Below the pieces are notes generated by a model. It worked only from the letters and a program-made list of their open reading frames with translations. It searched no databases and was not told the origin of the DNA. The position numbers and the translations under genes are program-made. Positions 1-10,102 of a DNA stretch of 64,000 nt are shown piece after piece. Location: contig NC_088314.1 in NCBI RefSeq assembly GCF_910592395.1, forward strand, positions 15,843,998-15,907,997, written 5' to 3'. This DNA comes from Lineus longissimus (taxonomy: Eukaryota > Nemertea > Pilidiophora > Heteronemertea > Lineidae). Position 1 is the stretch's first letter. Each line of letters begins with the position of its first letter.

Positions 1-2475
1 TATGGAACGTTTCTTAACCACTAAAGCTATGAACTTGAAATTTAGTACACATGACTCCCTACGTCATGTAACCTCGGACACCGAATTTCGATCTGATCTG
101 GTACTCAGATTGGCCACCAGGAGGCCAAAAATAGAATAGGTAAAAAGTGCAATATCTCGTTTATTAGTGACTTGTTTTTGATGATATTCTTATGGTACTT
201 ATTCCAAGCAACGATACATCACATGTCATACCGACTTTGGTTTGACATATGTACTATACATGTACAATGTTTCTTAACCAGGGTGAATTCCAAAGCGCCA
301 AATATCTATACGATGAGCACAATGGCCCCTTGCCGTTTCATTTTAATCCTGCACCGTTTTTGGTGCATGGACAAGTGAAATGAATCTGAGGAAGAACCTT
401 TGGATGATGAAAATGATGATTGTAGTAATGATGGTGGAAATGACTGCCTTATACCATTTGTTAGAGTAAAAATTAACAACTTCGCTGGATTTAGAAAAAA
501 ATTCAAACCAGGCCTGTGTCAGACGGCGAACAATGCGAGGAACTTCTCTATATCCTTTATTGATGAATTTTATTTTCATACCAATGCTATTTTAAACACT
601 TAATTTTTAAAAACTTGCATTTTTACTTCAATTACTGATTGGTATGTTTTGAATAAAAGTCTTACCGTGCAACTAACAAATGTTGGATTAAAGCCCCGGA
701 ACCAACAAAACAACATTGACTGTTAGATTCAAGAAAATCATCCCACATCTGTTTGATTGTTTTGTAGCAGATTTGGCCAAGTAATGTGGTCGGATACATA
801 ATTGGCTCCCGTTGATATGTGGCGTCATCACTATGTCTCAGCGCTTACGTTACTTCTCACGGTCTGGAACCGCTTTTCGGTAGAAAATACCGCTATTTGT
901 GGATATTTAGGAAGGATTACTTCATTAGGAGCAATAACCAAGCAGATGGTAGCAATACTTTTGGTAATAAACGCCTAGTATTTCACCACTTGTGTCTATT
1001 GTATCATTGAGCAAAAACATAAAAAAGAATGACTTGAAGTAAAGACTGTGTGATGATCAGGTTATTGATACTTCATGCCTGCTCGTAACTTTAATTTGTT
1101 TGAAAACATACGGACATTTTTGACTCATCTTGCATGGTCGTGTAAAGCATATACATTGGCCAACGTGCTGAAATTTTATACAATACATTTATATTAGTTT
1201 ACCCTTGATGTGCACACATTTTAGATACTTTCTGTGCGTCCTTGTCTCAGGTATGCAGCTTTAAAAGACAGACTGGTTTTTTTCAATAACTCGATGAGAA
1301 CATAATCAATACTTTCATATGAATGTTATTTAGTTGGAAACCTTTTTTAATCTACAAAATGATTACACGTAAACAACGAGTGGTAATTTTGCTACCTCTC
1401 AAGCGAATGCTCTACGGTGTAGATACGAAAGATTGTGCGATACTGTTGTTAATTAATGATAAAAAAGAATGCAAATATATAGCTCCTTAGTGAATTCATA
1501 TATAAATGATTTGTACAATATGACTCTTGCTCTTATTATATGTCGTTTAACACTTGTAAAAGTCGCATTTATATTTCAGCATATCTGGCAGAGTCAAATA
1601 TTGCATAACACAGCTATAATGCATAATCTTTCATTCGACGGTTACCTTGCCCGTTAGCAAGCTCAGCATGGCTAAAAATAATTATTTTGTTAATTTTTTT
1701 TGTCGTCTGCCAGCCTTCTTGACCGGAACACCATAGAATGTCTCGTACAATCGCACATATGTCCTTGTACCTTGTACACAGGGAAAACGTTGACGTGCAA
1801 ATAGAGATGGAAGTTGGAATAATGTACACCATAAATACTCAACTTCCGCACAAAAATCAGCCAATCAAGTCATTGTTTTTTTGTACAGAAATTGCGTATA
1901 ATGTACATTATTTGTATTTAATATCGACACTTAAACCTCAATTCTGATTGGCTAATTAAGTGTCGACACATATTCAGAATTATGTCCGACATTAATCGGA
2001 ATAAGTGTTCACACAAAATATTTTACAATAAATGTCCCATATAGATCGAATGTGTGATTACATTAATCGGATTAATGTCTACACGAAATCGATTTTATGT
2101 ATAGATTAAAACCTGCGTTCTTGATTGGCCAATCTGATGTCAACTCTTAATGTGAATTATGTGGGACACAATTCTGAATTGGTGTTGACATTAAATATTG
2201 GATTGTGTCCATACCGGCCAGTGATACACGAATATACCTGAATGGTAGAGCTCGACCTGCCCCTAAAACTGCTTGATACACTCAACATTCAAAACAACAC
2301 TCATCGTCCCCTATGTCCAGGTTAGGAGCTTTGTTTATGAAGTAAATGCTGGCAAGGAGGGCGGAGCTAGTCAAGCGATCACTGATTGGTTGATCTTGAT
2401 ATCCCTACAACCACATGCAAAACTGAATCTCCTTTTATCTTCCTGGTGAATGTCGTAGACCACGTGAACAGTTAT
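1..2475. other. AT-rich non-coding region
   Basis: I see no convincing gene here. Open frames are short (under 80 codons) and low in complexity, with no recognisable domain. The only structure noted is between about 1920 and 2210, where imperfect repeats built around 'attctgattggctaattaag'-like and 'cattaatcgg'-like words occur, described separately. Confidence 0.6.
1924..1966. repeat. 11-bp inverted repeat in a diverged repeat tract
   Basis: TCGACACTTAA at 1924-1934 is the exact reverse complement of TTAAGTGTCGA at 1956-1966, with a 21-bp spacer. The surrounding sequence (about 1925-2010) partly resembles the stretch from about 2105 to 2200, which has similar 'ttaaaacctg..ttcttgattggccaa' and 'gaattatgtgggac' words. 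This suggests an old, diverged tandem duplication or the remains of a small inverted-repeat element. No target duplication was identified. Confidence 0.45.
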
Positions 2476-3435
2476 TTAGAAGTAGTAGAGACTGGCGCTG
2501 ACGCGTTTTCTCACTGCCTGTTCCACAAATAGCCCCTCTTTGGTCATGTGAAGCTGCTTACAGCTTGCAGTGCACCTGAGGACGGAAGGTTGACCGTCTG
2601 TTTTTAAATATCTTCCATCTCCATTGCTCTTTTGATAAACATACACGTGTATTACTCTGAGAGAATGAGCTAAGCAAACGACTATAGACCCTTTGAAGTA
2701 GTGAACTGAATTGACAAGCGACCGAGAGTTCGGCTTCTGTAATTTATGTTCAGACATCTTAATAGACTTGTTACCTTCGTCAAATTGTAGAATGTAAACA
2801 TTAAGATATGCGACTTGCCTTACACGCACTTCCTCGCATAAAAGGAGACATTTGTCCACCACATCACTGAGGCGTAACCTATCAGAATTGTTTATCTGCA
2901 ATAGGATAGATCCATTTTTCAAGCGTATCAAGTCATCTGTTATTTGCTGTTGGTATATCTTGATACGATAGTGTTTCCAGTGTAAGCAATGCACGAAAAC
3001 AAATCTTTCAATCATATCTATTCTCATGATTTCCCCTGAAATAATGGTTGGTTTTGATTTCTTTCGACAACTAAATTTTTCAGATTTTGGAAATTTGAGA
3101 ATACGCCCAGGATGTCCTTTCACAGGATCGATCACACGGATAATTTTCTTTCGGTTGAGAACGAGTATCATATACCGCTTGTATTCACCAAGAAACTCTA
3201 CCTCAAAACTTAGGACGACATGGGTTATTTTTATTTCGAATTTCCCATATTTTGGGTCTGCTTTAAATATGTAAAAATGCTTTTTATATGCATTCTTATG
3301 ACATCGAATTACGACTGCCAGGTAGCTGTTATATATAATGAAATCATGAGTTTTTTTTCTTCTATTTTGCTTTCTTCTGTTACTATTATATGGGTAGCAG
3401 TGTCTGTTATTCGGGGTATTTACTGGACGAAATTC
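2476..3435 (-). CDS. terminal exon of an unrecognised protein (319 codons)
   Basis: An open frame runs on the minus strand from 3435 to a stop at 2476. Its upstream edge looks like a splice acceptor: the minus strand reads a pyrimidine run followed by CAG at 3436-3438. An in-frame TGA lies just before that run (3445-3447), so coding most likely starts at the exon edge and not at the internal ATG at 3169-3171. The first complete codon begins directly after the AG (phase 0). The product starts with a basic stretch (residues about 18-30, rich in K and R). It then shows several alternating hydrophobic segments that look like beta strands (for example around AVVIRC, FVFVHCLHW, VAYLNVYILQF, SIVVCLAHSLRVIHVYVYQ), as in a beta-propeller. 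I recognise no named family. No AATAAA was found just downstream. It could be the last exon of the gene whose first exon is at 5599-5937. Confidence 0.55.
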   Translation of the reverse strand, partial: EFRPVNTPNNRHCYPYNSNRRKQNRRKKTHDFIIYNSYLAVVIRCHKNAYKKHFYIFKADPKYGKFEIKITHVVLSFEVEFLGEYKRYMILVLNRKKIIRVIDPVKGHPGRILKFPKSEKFSCRKKSKPTIISGEIMRIDMIERFVFVHCLHWKHYRIKIYQQQITDDLIRLKNGSILLQINNSDRLRLSDVVDKCLLLCEEVRVRQVAYLNVYILQFDEGNKSIKMSEHKLQKPNSRSLVNSVHYFKGSIVVCLAHSLRVIHVYVYQKSNGDGRYLKTDGQPSVLRCTASCKQLHMTKEGLFVEQAVRKRVSASLYYF

Positions 3436-5598
3436 CTGAAAAAGTCAACTTTCAAATTACGAAATGTCGTGTTCTTGTATCTGATAGAGATAATAATAAT
3501 CCGGAACGAGCTTTAATCTAGACTTGCGTCTTTTGAAGGTAGATAGAGGCTCATCAGTTATATAATTCGTTTAACACTTCATTTTTCAGCCAATCAAATA
3601 AAACGAATACAGGCCTTGCGTGTACAATAAAGGCTTGGGTTCAAGACAAATCAGGCTCGTTCGTCTTGTCACCCAGGTCTATGTCTGTGCATCGAATAAG
3701 TACTCGCAGTGAAGTCGCTTAAGTATGTGCATAAGCTGTGATCAGGTAACACTTCATATTAGTATCAGTTCGTTCCTCTAAAGGCTCCTTACAAATTCCA
3801 TCCGCGAAAAATCTGAGACAGTAGTAATCCTCTTCTCCTCGCACACGATTTGGTGACCCTGGATTAAACCGATGGTTATTTGTGGGATGAGGCGGACAAA
3901 TGTACTCCGCCCGATCAAAACGGCTCTTACATCTTTCTTAGCCAGCATCGTGGTTTCCCAGTGAGCGTACCAGAGGACGCAAAAAGCTGAGGTACAGGGT
4001 GACCCCCAAAAAATGCAACCAATCTTCGATAATAATACTGGAAGGGGGAAGAGTTAAGGCACACAATAGGCACGTTGTATCGCCTTGAAGTTTGGCACGA
4101 ATGTTGGTCACATGTTATCCTGATGCAACGTTTTGTTTATCATTCGAAAATTTACTTCAGCAGAAGTGTAATGAGGAATTTTCAATCTGGCCCCTATCAA
4201 TTCTCCTTACCACGCACAGAACCCAAGCCATTGCGCTTTAGTTATGCAGTGGCTTGATCATTTACTTTCCCTCCCTCTGGGCTGATTAGCAAATTATCTT
4301 TGTAACAGCTGGGTGTAGGGGATGATTGGAACAGACAAGAAGCCTGTCAGTTACCTGCACTCCCTGTGGGATGATTAACATTCGCTGCTTAATACCTGCT
4401 GACCTACTGAACCTAACTTATCATCTGGATCCTACATCAACAGGTAATGAAACAAGGTGTTTTTCGTTGCATGATAATAGGTCAATGCCTACAGCCTGAG
4501 TGTACAGTAGCAAAAGCACGCAGGAAATGAGGCATGGGCCCCTAATTCGTGCCACAAGTGAGGGCGGGCTTGATCAATGAAATGCTGCGTGCATTCATTT
4601 TCGGATCCAAAGCAGACAATACGCCTCATCACACGACTACTACCACTGTGCCGGAGCATGGCATGCATCCAAACACACTAATGACCATATTGTGTGCCTA
4701 TGTGATATCATACGTTGCGTCTCATCAGGATCGAATGAATGTATCTCGACATGAAGAGATCAGTGTTCGACAAAAGCAACTTTTGATGAGCACGTCCAGA
4801 AACTGGAAACATGAGCTAATCAGTTCCTGACTAAAATTGACATGAGGAGTAAACTATTCTTCGCAAAAGACCTAGGACCTAACGTCGTTGGATGTACCTT
4901 TATGGTTGTTCTCGTCGCGACAGAGGGACTGGCTTAAAGACATACATAACATATTTACGATCCAGGGGGATCGTCAAGAACTACCGTTTATTCAGAACAA
5001 GAGGTCCACTAAACTTACAATTCGGTTACATTATCATTGGCCTCCAATATTATTTGGTCATCTTTTCACACTCTTGAAACAAGTACTCCTGTCCACGGGT
5101 CCTTTTTTGTATTTTTCATAACAACTGAGGCTTTAGCTCGAGATTTGGTGCATGTTATCTCAAGTAGATGATCATGAACAACACACAAAGTTTTATGCTC
5201 GTTCAAAGAAAAGAATATAAATTTCCAAAAACCCATGTTTGATGCAAGTTTTTTTATCGCTTATTAGGGGTTGTTTCGTTTAAACAGAACACTTAAGGCA
5301 ACCCCATAGATTTAAATATTAGCTTATAAATCGAGTGCATAAGTTTACACCTTGTGTGTGAATATGCTTGAATTTACTGTATAAATCGGAAAATGAGACC
5401 AATTTCTTTGAAATCACGTACCTCAAAACGGCTCATTGACCACCACGCTTGAAACTTTGTGTGATGTCGTGCAATGACTTAAGATTATATTTTAAAAAAC
5501 TGGGTTTGAACCTGAGTGATTGTTAACGTTATCAACATTTTCGAGGCGACAATCACAAAATTGCTACCACGCTAACCTTGTAGATAACTCAAACTTAC
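3436..5598. other. intron or intergenic DNA without a recognisable gene
   Basis: There is no supported coding region on either strand; open frames are short and unlike any family I know. If the two minus-strand exons on either side belong together, this is an intron of about 2.2 kb, possibly hiding small exons. At 3993-4007 TACAGGGTGACCCCC resembles the terminal repeat of a mariner-like transposon beside a TA target, but no matching right end was found. Confidence 0.4.
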
Positions 5599-5937
5599 GT
5601 TCTCCATGTAACGCTGATACATTTTGTACTGTCCTCCATGCGACGTCTTTCCAAAGGAAAAGCACTTTAATTGCACCGGTCTAGATTTAGAACTGCACTG
5701 GCAGATTTTCCTCCGTTTCCCAAAATTGCACATACTTGCGGTCAGGTCAAAATCTATTAACTTTATTGAGCAACATATGACGCATTCTAGGAGCGATCTA
5801 TCCTGATCTTGCTGAGAAAAATCCGGAAATGAGATCCACTTACTTTGCGCGACTAACACAAATTTGTAGTACGTAGCGTTCGCTAGCGTTGCGATTGACA
5901 GAGCAAGTATGACCACATACTTTTGCCAGTTGGCCAT
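5599..5937 (-). CDS. first exon of a secreted cysteine-rich (PAN/apple-like) protein
   Basis: The minus-strand ATG at 5935-5937 sits in a good Kozak context (AAGATGG). It opens a 113-codon frame that ends exactly at a consensus splice donor, GTAAGT, at 5593-5598. Residues 1-21 form a signal peptide: a short charged start, a hydrophobic core VVILALSIATLA and a small-residue ANA end. The mature part has cysteines at about 52, 55, 56, 70, 79, 81 and 92. The S-L-L-E-C-x2-C-C start and the later FDLTASMC and CQC spacing recall PAN/apple domains of invertebrate secreted proteins. The frame is open further upstream to 5994, but that part lacks a better start. The exon ends in phase 0. The domain assignment is tentative; the signal peptide and donor site are clearer. 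Confidence 0.5.
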
Positions 5938-6515
5938 CTTATAAAAGAATATGACAGTGACCAATCTTGGGTCACTTTCACAAATTTGTTGCACAGCACA
6001 GAGCGCTTATTTTGGTCGCGATTATCGCCATAAGGTTTTGTCTACCAATTGGATACGGTTGCCGATGTATCAGTCCGATTGAAAGCGTCAGATGTGTAAC
6101 AAAACTCCTTGGTACCAAGACTTAACGATAACCTCCCTTAATATGCACATATTTATCCCATTTTTTGCTGTTAGCTCCTGACTCAATTGATGTACATAAG
6201 GGTCCGTGTGACTTGAAACCAGGCCAGTTGTGAAAGAATGAGAAACAATTTTGAATAAATTAGGTAGACCAGTATTCTGCGCATTCATTAAGTCCCTATT
6301 TATATGCGGAGATATATGGCGCCTCATTGAGAAAATCCCTCCATCTAACACGAAACTTTTCCATGCTAATCGAGAGCTCTTGTCAATCGAATCGGCTGTT
6401 CTGACAGGACTAGCTGATTTGTCAAAGTATTTGACTAATCTAAAAACATAATGCAACACGATTGTCCTTGGTATTCGCACTTCCCTTGTTATCCTTAAAA
6501 TGGTCATTCATTGAA
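5938..6515. other. non-coding flank upstream of the secreted-protein exon
   Basis: This stretch would hold the promoter of the gene starting at 5937. I see no clear TATA or other core element at a sensible distance. A 139-codon open frame at 6088-6507 (minus) has no recognisable motif, and I do not call it a gene. Confidence 0.4.
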
Positions 6516-6817
6516 GAAATTTAAAATGTGCGAGAATAAAATGTCCGAGACGCCTAAATCACCGAGCGTTTGACTGTCATTGCCTACACAGAACCATTTA
6601 TCGTAATCCGCTGGCAATGTTCAAAAGAGGATATTGCACCATTGATCAAGACTGTCGCAGCCCGTAGAAATTTAAAATGTGCGAGAATAAAATGTCCGAG
6701 ACGCCTAAATCACCGAGCGTTTGACTGTCATTGCCTACACAGAACCATTTATCGTAATCCGCTGGCAATGTTCAAAAGAGGATATTGCACCATTAATCAA
6801 GACTGTCGCAGCCCGTA
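6516..6817. repeat. 151-bp tandem duplication across the BEL insertion junction
   Basis: 6516-6666 is repeated at 6667-6817 with a 151-bp period. I see one difference (attgatcaag against attaatcaag). Each copy contains about 136 bp of flanking DNA, the AAGAC target site and the terminal bases TGTCGCAGCCCGTA of the LTR. The duplicated unit therefore straddles the element-genome boundary, and the duplication must be younger than the BEL insertion. Confidence 0.9.
6799..6803. repeat. BEL target-site duplication, left copy (AAGAC)
   Basis: AAGAC directly precedes the LTR end TGTCGC at 6804. The same five bases follow the other LTR end (GGAACA) at 63560-63564. A 5-bp duplication is usual for BEL/Pao integrases. 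It shows that the two LTRs, now 49 kb apart at their outer ends, belong to a single insertion. Confidence 0.85.
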
Positions 6818-6890
6818 GCCGGCGGAGGACAAAAAAACAATACTATACGTGGCGGATATAGTAAAAAAAAAGAATACAATTCACAAATCA

Positions 6891-6896
6891 TTTAAT
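6891..6896 (-). promoter_or_regulatory. candidate LTR polyadenylation signal (ATTAAA)
   Basis: The minus strand reads ATTAAA here, about 70 nt downstream of the candidate TATA box and about 90 nt before the LTR end. That position fits the R/U5 part of an LTR. The hexamer is present in both LTRs. It is supported by motif and position only. Confidence 0.35.
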
Positions 6897-6962
6897 TGAC
6901 ATTATATACACATTACACATTACACATTACACATTACTCACGTAAAGGCCTCGCGTGCTAGC

Positions 6963-6968
6963 TTTATA
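6963..6968 (-). promoter_or_regulatory. candidate LTR TATA box
   Basis: The minus strand reads ATTATAAAGC across 6961-6970. It lies downstream of the paired CRE octamers in the direction of transcription, as expected for a U3 promoter. The same motif occurs at 16922-16927 in the 5' LTR. Confidence 0.4.
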
Positions 6969-7145
6969 ATTAAGCGGAAAAATGCGGTAAAATGCGGTTA
7001 GGCGGCGCAGGATGTTCTTGCGTTAAAGATTCGCCATGTTGTTCAAGTGAGTTTTTTTGTTGCGACGTCAAAACGTCGTAACGTCTAAACAATAAAGAAA
7101 CGCGCAATCCGCGGCCAACAATAAACACAAACTTCGCGTCACGGA

Positions 7146-7178
7146 TGACGTCACATATTATGTCCGTAGATGACGTCA
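7146..7178 (-). promoter_or_regulatory. paired CRE/ATF octamers in the LTR
   Basis: Two perfect TGACGTCA palindromes lie at 7146-7153 and 7171-7178, 25 bp apart start to start. TGACGTCA is the consensus site of CREB/ATF bZIP factors. Both are intact in the 5' LTR (17105-17112 and 17130-17137). They lie about 180-215 bp upstream of the candidate TATA box on the transcribed strand, a sensible enhancer position. Use in vivo is inference. Confidence 0.6.
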
Positions 7179-7297
7179 TAATACTCATAGCAAGTGCGCA
7201 TGCGTACTTAGTTTCGGACATACCGCCGCGCGGTGTATTGATCATGGACGAATCGTCGCGGCTTCTGAGTCGCCCGTATTTGGAACGGATCGGAACA

Positions 7298-7310
7298 TCC
7301 TCCCCACCTT
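7298..7310 (-). promoter_or_regulatory. polypurine tract (plus-strand primer)
   Basis: The minus strand reads AAGGTGGGGAGGA directly before the 3' LTR start TGTTCC. It is purine-only except for one T. Position and composition match the primer for plus-strand DNA synthesis in LTR retroelements. Confidence 0.85.
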
Positions 7311-8168
7311 GGTCTACTCGCATTCGACCAACACTATTGTTCGCAAAGTCCTCCCTACCGTGGGGATTGCGCATAATGATATTGTCCATATTCTCGTTAT
7401 CGTCTGTACATGTATCTTCGCTATCTCGACCAGTACTTTCATCAGGAGCATTTTTCTCATTTTCAACGCTAGATCTGAGATCACTAACATAGCATGGGTT
7501 TGGAGTGGAACTGGAGCCAGTTTCGCTGCTAAGATCAGCTTTGCCACCCGCCACCGCCTCTAAGTGATGTAATCGTTGAAGCGGTCTCTTTAGTACGCCC
7601 TTCTTCGTCCTTACTGCGACGGTCCTGCAGATTCCATCCTTTCCCATATAGACTTCATCCACCCGTCCTAGCAGCCAACTTCCTCTAGGTGTACGATCCT
7701 CAGATATCAGCATGATACTTCCAACTTCTACCGGTGGCTTCTCAGTTTCCCACTTTTTCCTCACTGTAAGACTTGGTAGATATTCGTTTTGCCATCTCTT
7801 CCAGAAGTGATTGGCTAACTTCTGTCTATACAAGTAGCGCTGCGTCACAATTGTATCAGCTGCCTCCCATGTTTCTTCTGCTACATCTGGTATTCCCATT
7901 AGCGGCCTTCCCAATGCAAGATGAGCTGGCGTTAGAGGTTTCAGATCTCTACTATCATCACTTATGGTTGTCAACGGTCGAGAGTTGATCGCAGTTTCAA
8001 CATCTGTCAAGACTGTGTACAGCTCAGTGTATCTAAGAAGTGCCTTCCCTAACACTCTCCTCAATGACTCCTTGACTGACCGAACTAACCGCTCCCACCA
8101 GCCACCTCGCCATGGAGCTCGCTCAACGATAAATTTCCATTCTATCCCCTTGGCAGCTAACTGCGTAG

Positions 8169-8747
8169 TCAAAGCATCTGTATCCAACTCTGTTTCTTTG
8201 ATGCTGTTTGCCCTAACGAAGACCTTTTTGATGAAAGATCCTGCAGACTTGAATGTTCGCGCATTATCAGACAACATTGTGTTGCAGATCCCTCGGCGGT
8301 TAACCATTCTCCTAAATGCCTGAAGAAACTCGTCTGTTTTAGTCGATGAGTCAACTCTAGATGTACCATCCTCGACGTCGCACAGGTGAAGAGGCAAATA
8401 TACACCTTCTCCGGCTTGTCTTTTCCACGTACCTCGAGTACGTACAGCGGCCCAGCAAAATCTACACCAACCACGGAGAAGGCAGGCGAAAAAGACACTC
8501 TATCTGAAGGAAGCGGCGCCATCTTCGGTTTGGATGGACATGCTCTTTGTACTTCACAGATAAGACATTTGTTTAGAATCCTCTTGACATCCCTCCTGAC
8601 CTGAGTTACCCAAATCTTGCTTCTCAAGTTGGTTACAACTGTTTCCGATCCTGCATGCATGCACTCCTCATGCATGTCCATGACTATTTTGTCAACGATT
8701 GGATGGTTGTGCGGAAGTATCACTTGGTGCTTGGTCTCCTCTTTCAA
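8169..8747 (-). pseudogene. BEL pol: integrase zinc-binding domain and start of catalytic core
   Basis: The frame shows an HHCC zinc finger of the integrase_H2C2 type (H at about 26 and 31 in HEECMHAG, C at about 61 and 64 in CLIC). It is followed by the first catalytic aspartate in VGVDFAGPLYV (about residue 96). The meaningful part runs from about 8775, where it takes over from the RNase H frame after a 1-2 base shift, down to about 8350. Past that point the frame is wrong and ends at 8169, while the correct sequence continues in the frame of 6970-8397. Two lesions therefore bracket this segment. Confidence 0.87.
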
Positions 8748-8770
8748 CTCCGAGTTCTGTAACCTGCCGC

Positions 8771-10102
8771 CTACAGTCTGAGCACTTTGTTGACCTCGTC
8801 AAATTTGGGATCCAATTTAAGGATGCGACTCTTCCTAAGAACACCTCTGTTCTCCAATGTCTGGATTTCGTCTTTATATGTGCTCCTCTGAATGTGGCGA
8901 TACCAGTAGAACTCTGCCTTTCTGATATCTTCAACGTTGAGTGTTGGTATCTTTCCAGCTGTATTTTCATCATCCTGGATTCTCCCCCTCCACTTTTGTA
9001 TGACCCAAAAGACTCTCGCTGTCACTCGGGTAAGCTTGTTCCATGAACCATATCTGCTAGCATCTATTGGCGCATCCTTGGGAGGCTCCTCAACGATGGC
9101 CACATTGGACCTCGTTGTTGCCTTCTTCTCCTCTAGATCTTCACTCGACTCATCTGACAACTTTCCCTTGGGCCACATATCTGTCGACAATGGTAACCAC
9201 TGAGGTCCACTCCACCATTCCTCACGATTGACTAAGTCTTCTGCTGGCAATCCACGAGTCAGCAAATCGCTAGGATTATCTTCTCCTGGACAGTGTCTCC
9301 ATAACTCAGGTTCCCAAGTCGTTTGGATTTCCTCCACTCTATTAGCTACAAACGTCTTCCAGATATGACTAGGCTTGCGTATCCAAGCAAGTGTTACTGT
9401 ACTGTCTGTCCACATTGTAACTCTGTCTATGTTTCTTGATAGTGACTCCTTGACGAACTTAACTAATCTTGTATTTACTACAGCTGCTAGAAGTTCAAGT
9501 CTAGGTAGTGACACTTTCTTCACTGGCGCTACTTTTGACTTTGACATCACCAATCTTGCTGCGGTGTACCCATTCTGGTCTACCACTCTGATGTATACCG
9601 CTGCTCCGTACGCCTTCTCTGATGCGTCTCCAAATCCATGAAGTTCAATGCTTGAGATTTCTCCTAGTCCCAGGGGTAAACATCGGGGAATCTCCAATTG
9701 ATCCAACTCCTTTAGCTCTCCTTTCCATATGCGCCATTTCTGTGCTGTTGTCTCATCCAATGTATCATCCCAGCCTAAACCCTTCTGCCATAACTCTTGG
9801 AAAAGCAACTTTGCTCTGATGACATAAGGTGATAGCATTCCCATGGGATCAAATATTTTTGATGCGATACTTAAGAGACTCCGTTTTGTTTCAGGATCCT
9901 CCAAGTCAATCAAAGTCTTCACCGTTGGGAAGCGGAAGGTGTCATCTGACGTATTCCATGCAATTCCTAGTGTCTTTAGTGACTCACCCGTGCTCATGTC
10001 AATCACAGCGGATGGAGCTCTATCCTGAGGTTCTATTTGTTCCATAACTTCTTTGGAGTTACTAGCCCACTTTGTCAAATCAAAACCACCATCTCTCATC
10101 AA
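8771..10102 (-). pseudogene. BEL pol: end of reverse transcriptase, RNase H and linker to integrase
   Basis: This 443-codon open frame starts within the RT thumb/connection region (MRDGGFDLTKW). It carries the Pao/A17 family block (KIFDPMGMLSPYVIRAK, about 82-98). The RNase H acidic residues are D in HGFGDASEKAYGA (about 159), E in LPRLELLAA (about 203), D in WTDSTVTLAW (about 233) and D in GEDNPSDLLTRG (about 279). The end approaches the integrase zinc finger. It stops at 8771, where the homologous reading continues in another frame (GGRLQNSEL just beyond). It is out of frame with the RT segment upstream by a shift near 10130. RNase H removes template RNA during cDNA synthesis. Confidence 0.9.

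Larger units (their letters stand above)
6804..7297 (-). repeat. BEL 3' LTR (494 bp)
   Basis: The LTR is bounded by TGTCGC (6804) and GGAACA (7297) on the plus strand. It abuts the polypurine tract on one side and the AAGAC target site on the other. Compared with the 5' LTR (490 bp once the array is removed) I count five substitutions and three indels (2, 6 and 4 bp), about 1% substitution. It contains a short run of 'cacatta' repeats (6908-6937), a minus-strand TATAAA and two CRE octamers. Confidence 0.93.
6970..8397 (-). pseudogene. BEL pol: integrase catalytic core (second half) and C-terminal tail
   Basis: This 475-codon frame holds the second and third catalytic residues of a DDE integrase: D in LSDNARTF (about residue 44) and E in APWRGGWWERLV (about residue 102). 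It is followed by the conserved INSRPLT and LTPAHLALGR blocks and a DUF5641-type C-terminal domain (about 200-283, with GSWLLGRV and PLQRLHHLE). The first aspartate is in the adjacent frame at 8169-8747, so a frameshift near 8350 separates the two halves; the first 15 or so residues here are out of the true frame. The last 110 or so codons run through the polypurine tract into the 3' LTR and stop at 6970. The product would join cDNA to host DNA if intact. Confidence 0.88.

Noticed and set aside
3630-3660. tRNA or SINE B-box (gggttcaagac)
   Set aside because: It lacks the final CC of the B box and there is no A box or cloverleaf around it.
4721-4740. Hammerhead ribozyme core (minus strand CTGATGAG)
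   Set aside because: No matching GAAA core and no supporting stems nearby; a single 8-mer is expected by chance.
6088-6507. 139-codon minus-strand open frame
   Set aside because: No recognised motif, no splice or start context that stands out, and overlapping frames on the other strand; length is possible by chance.
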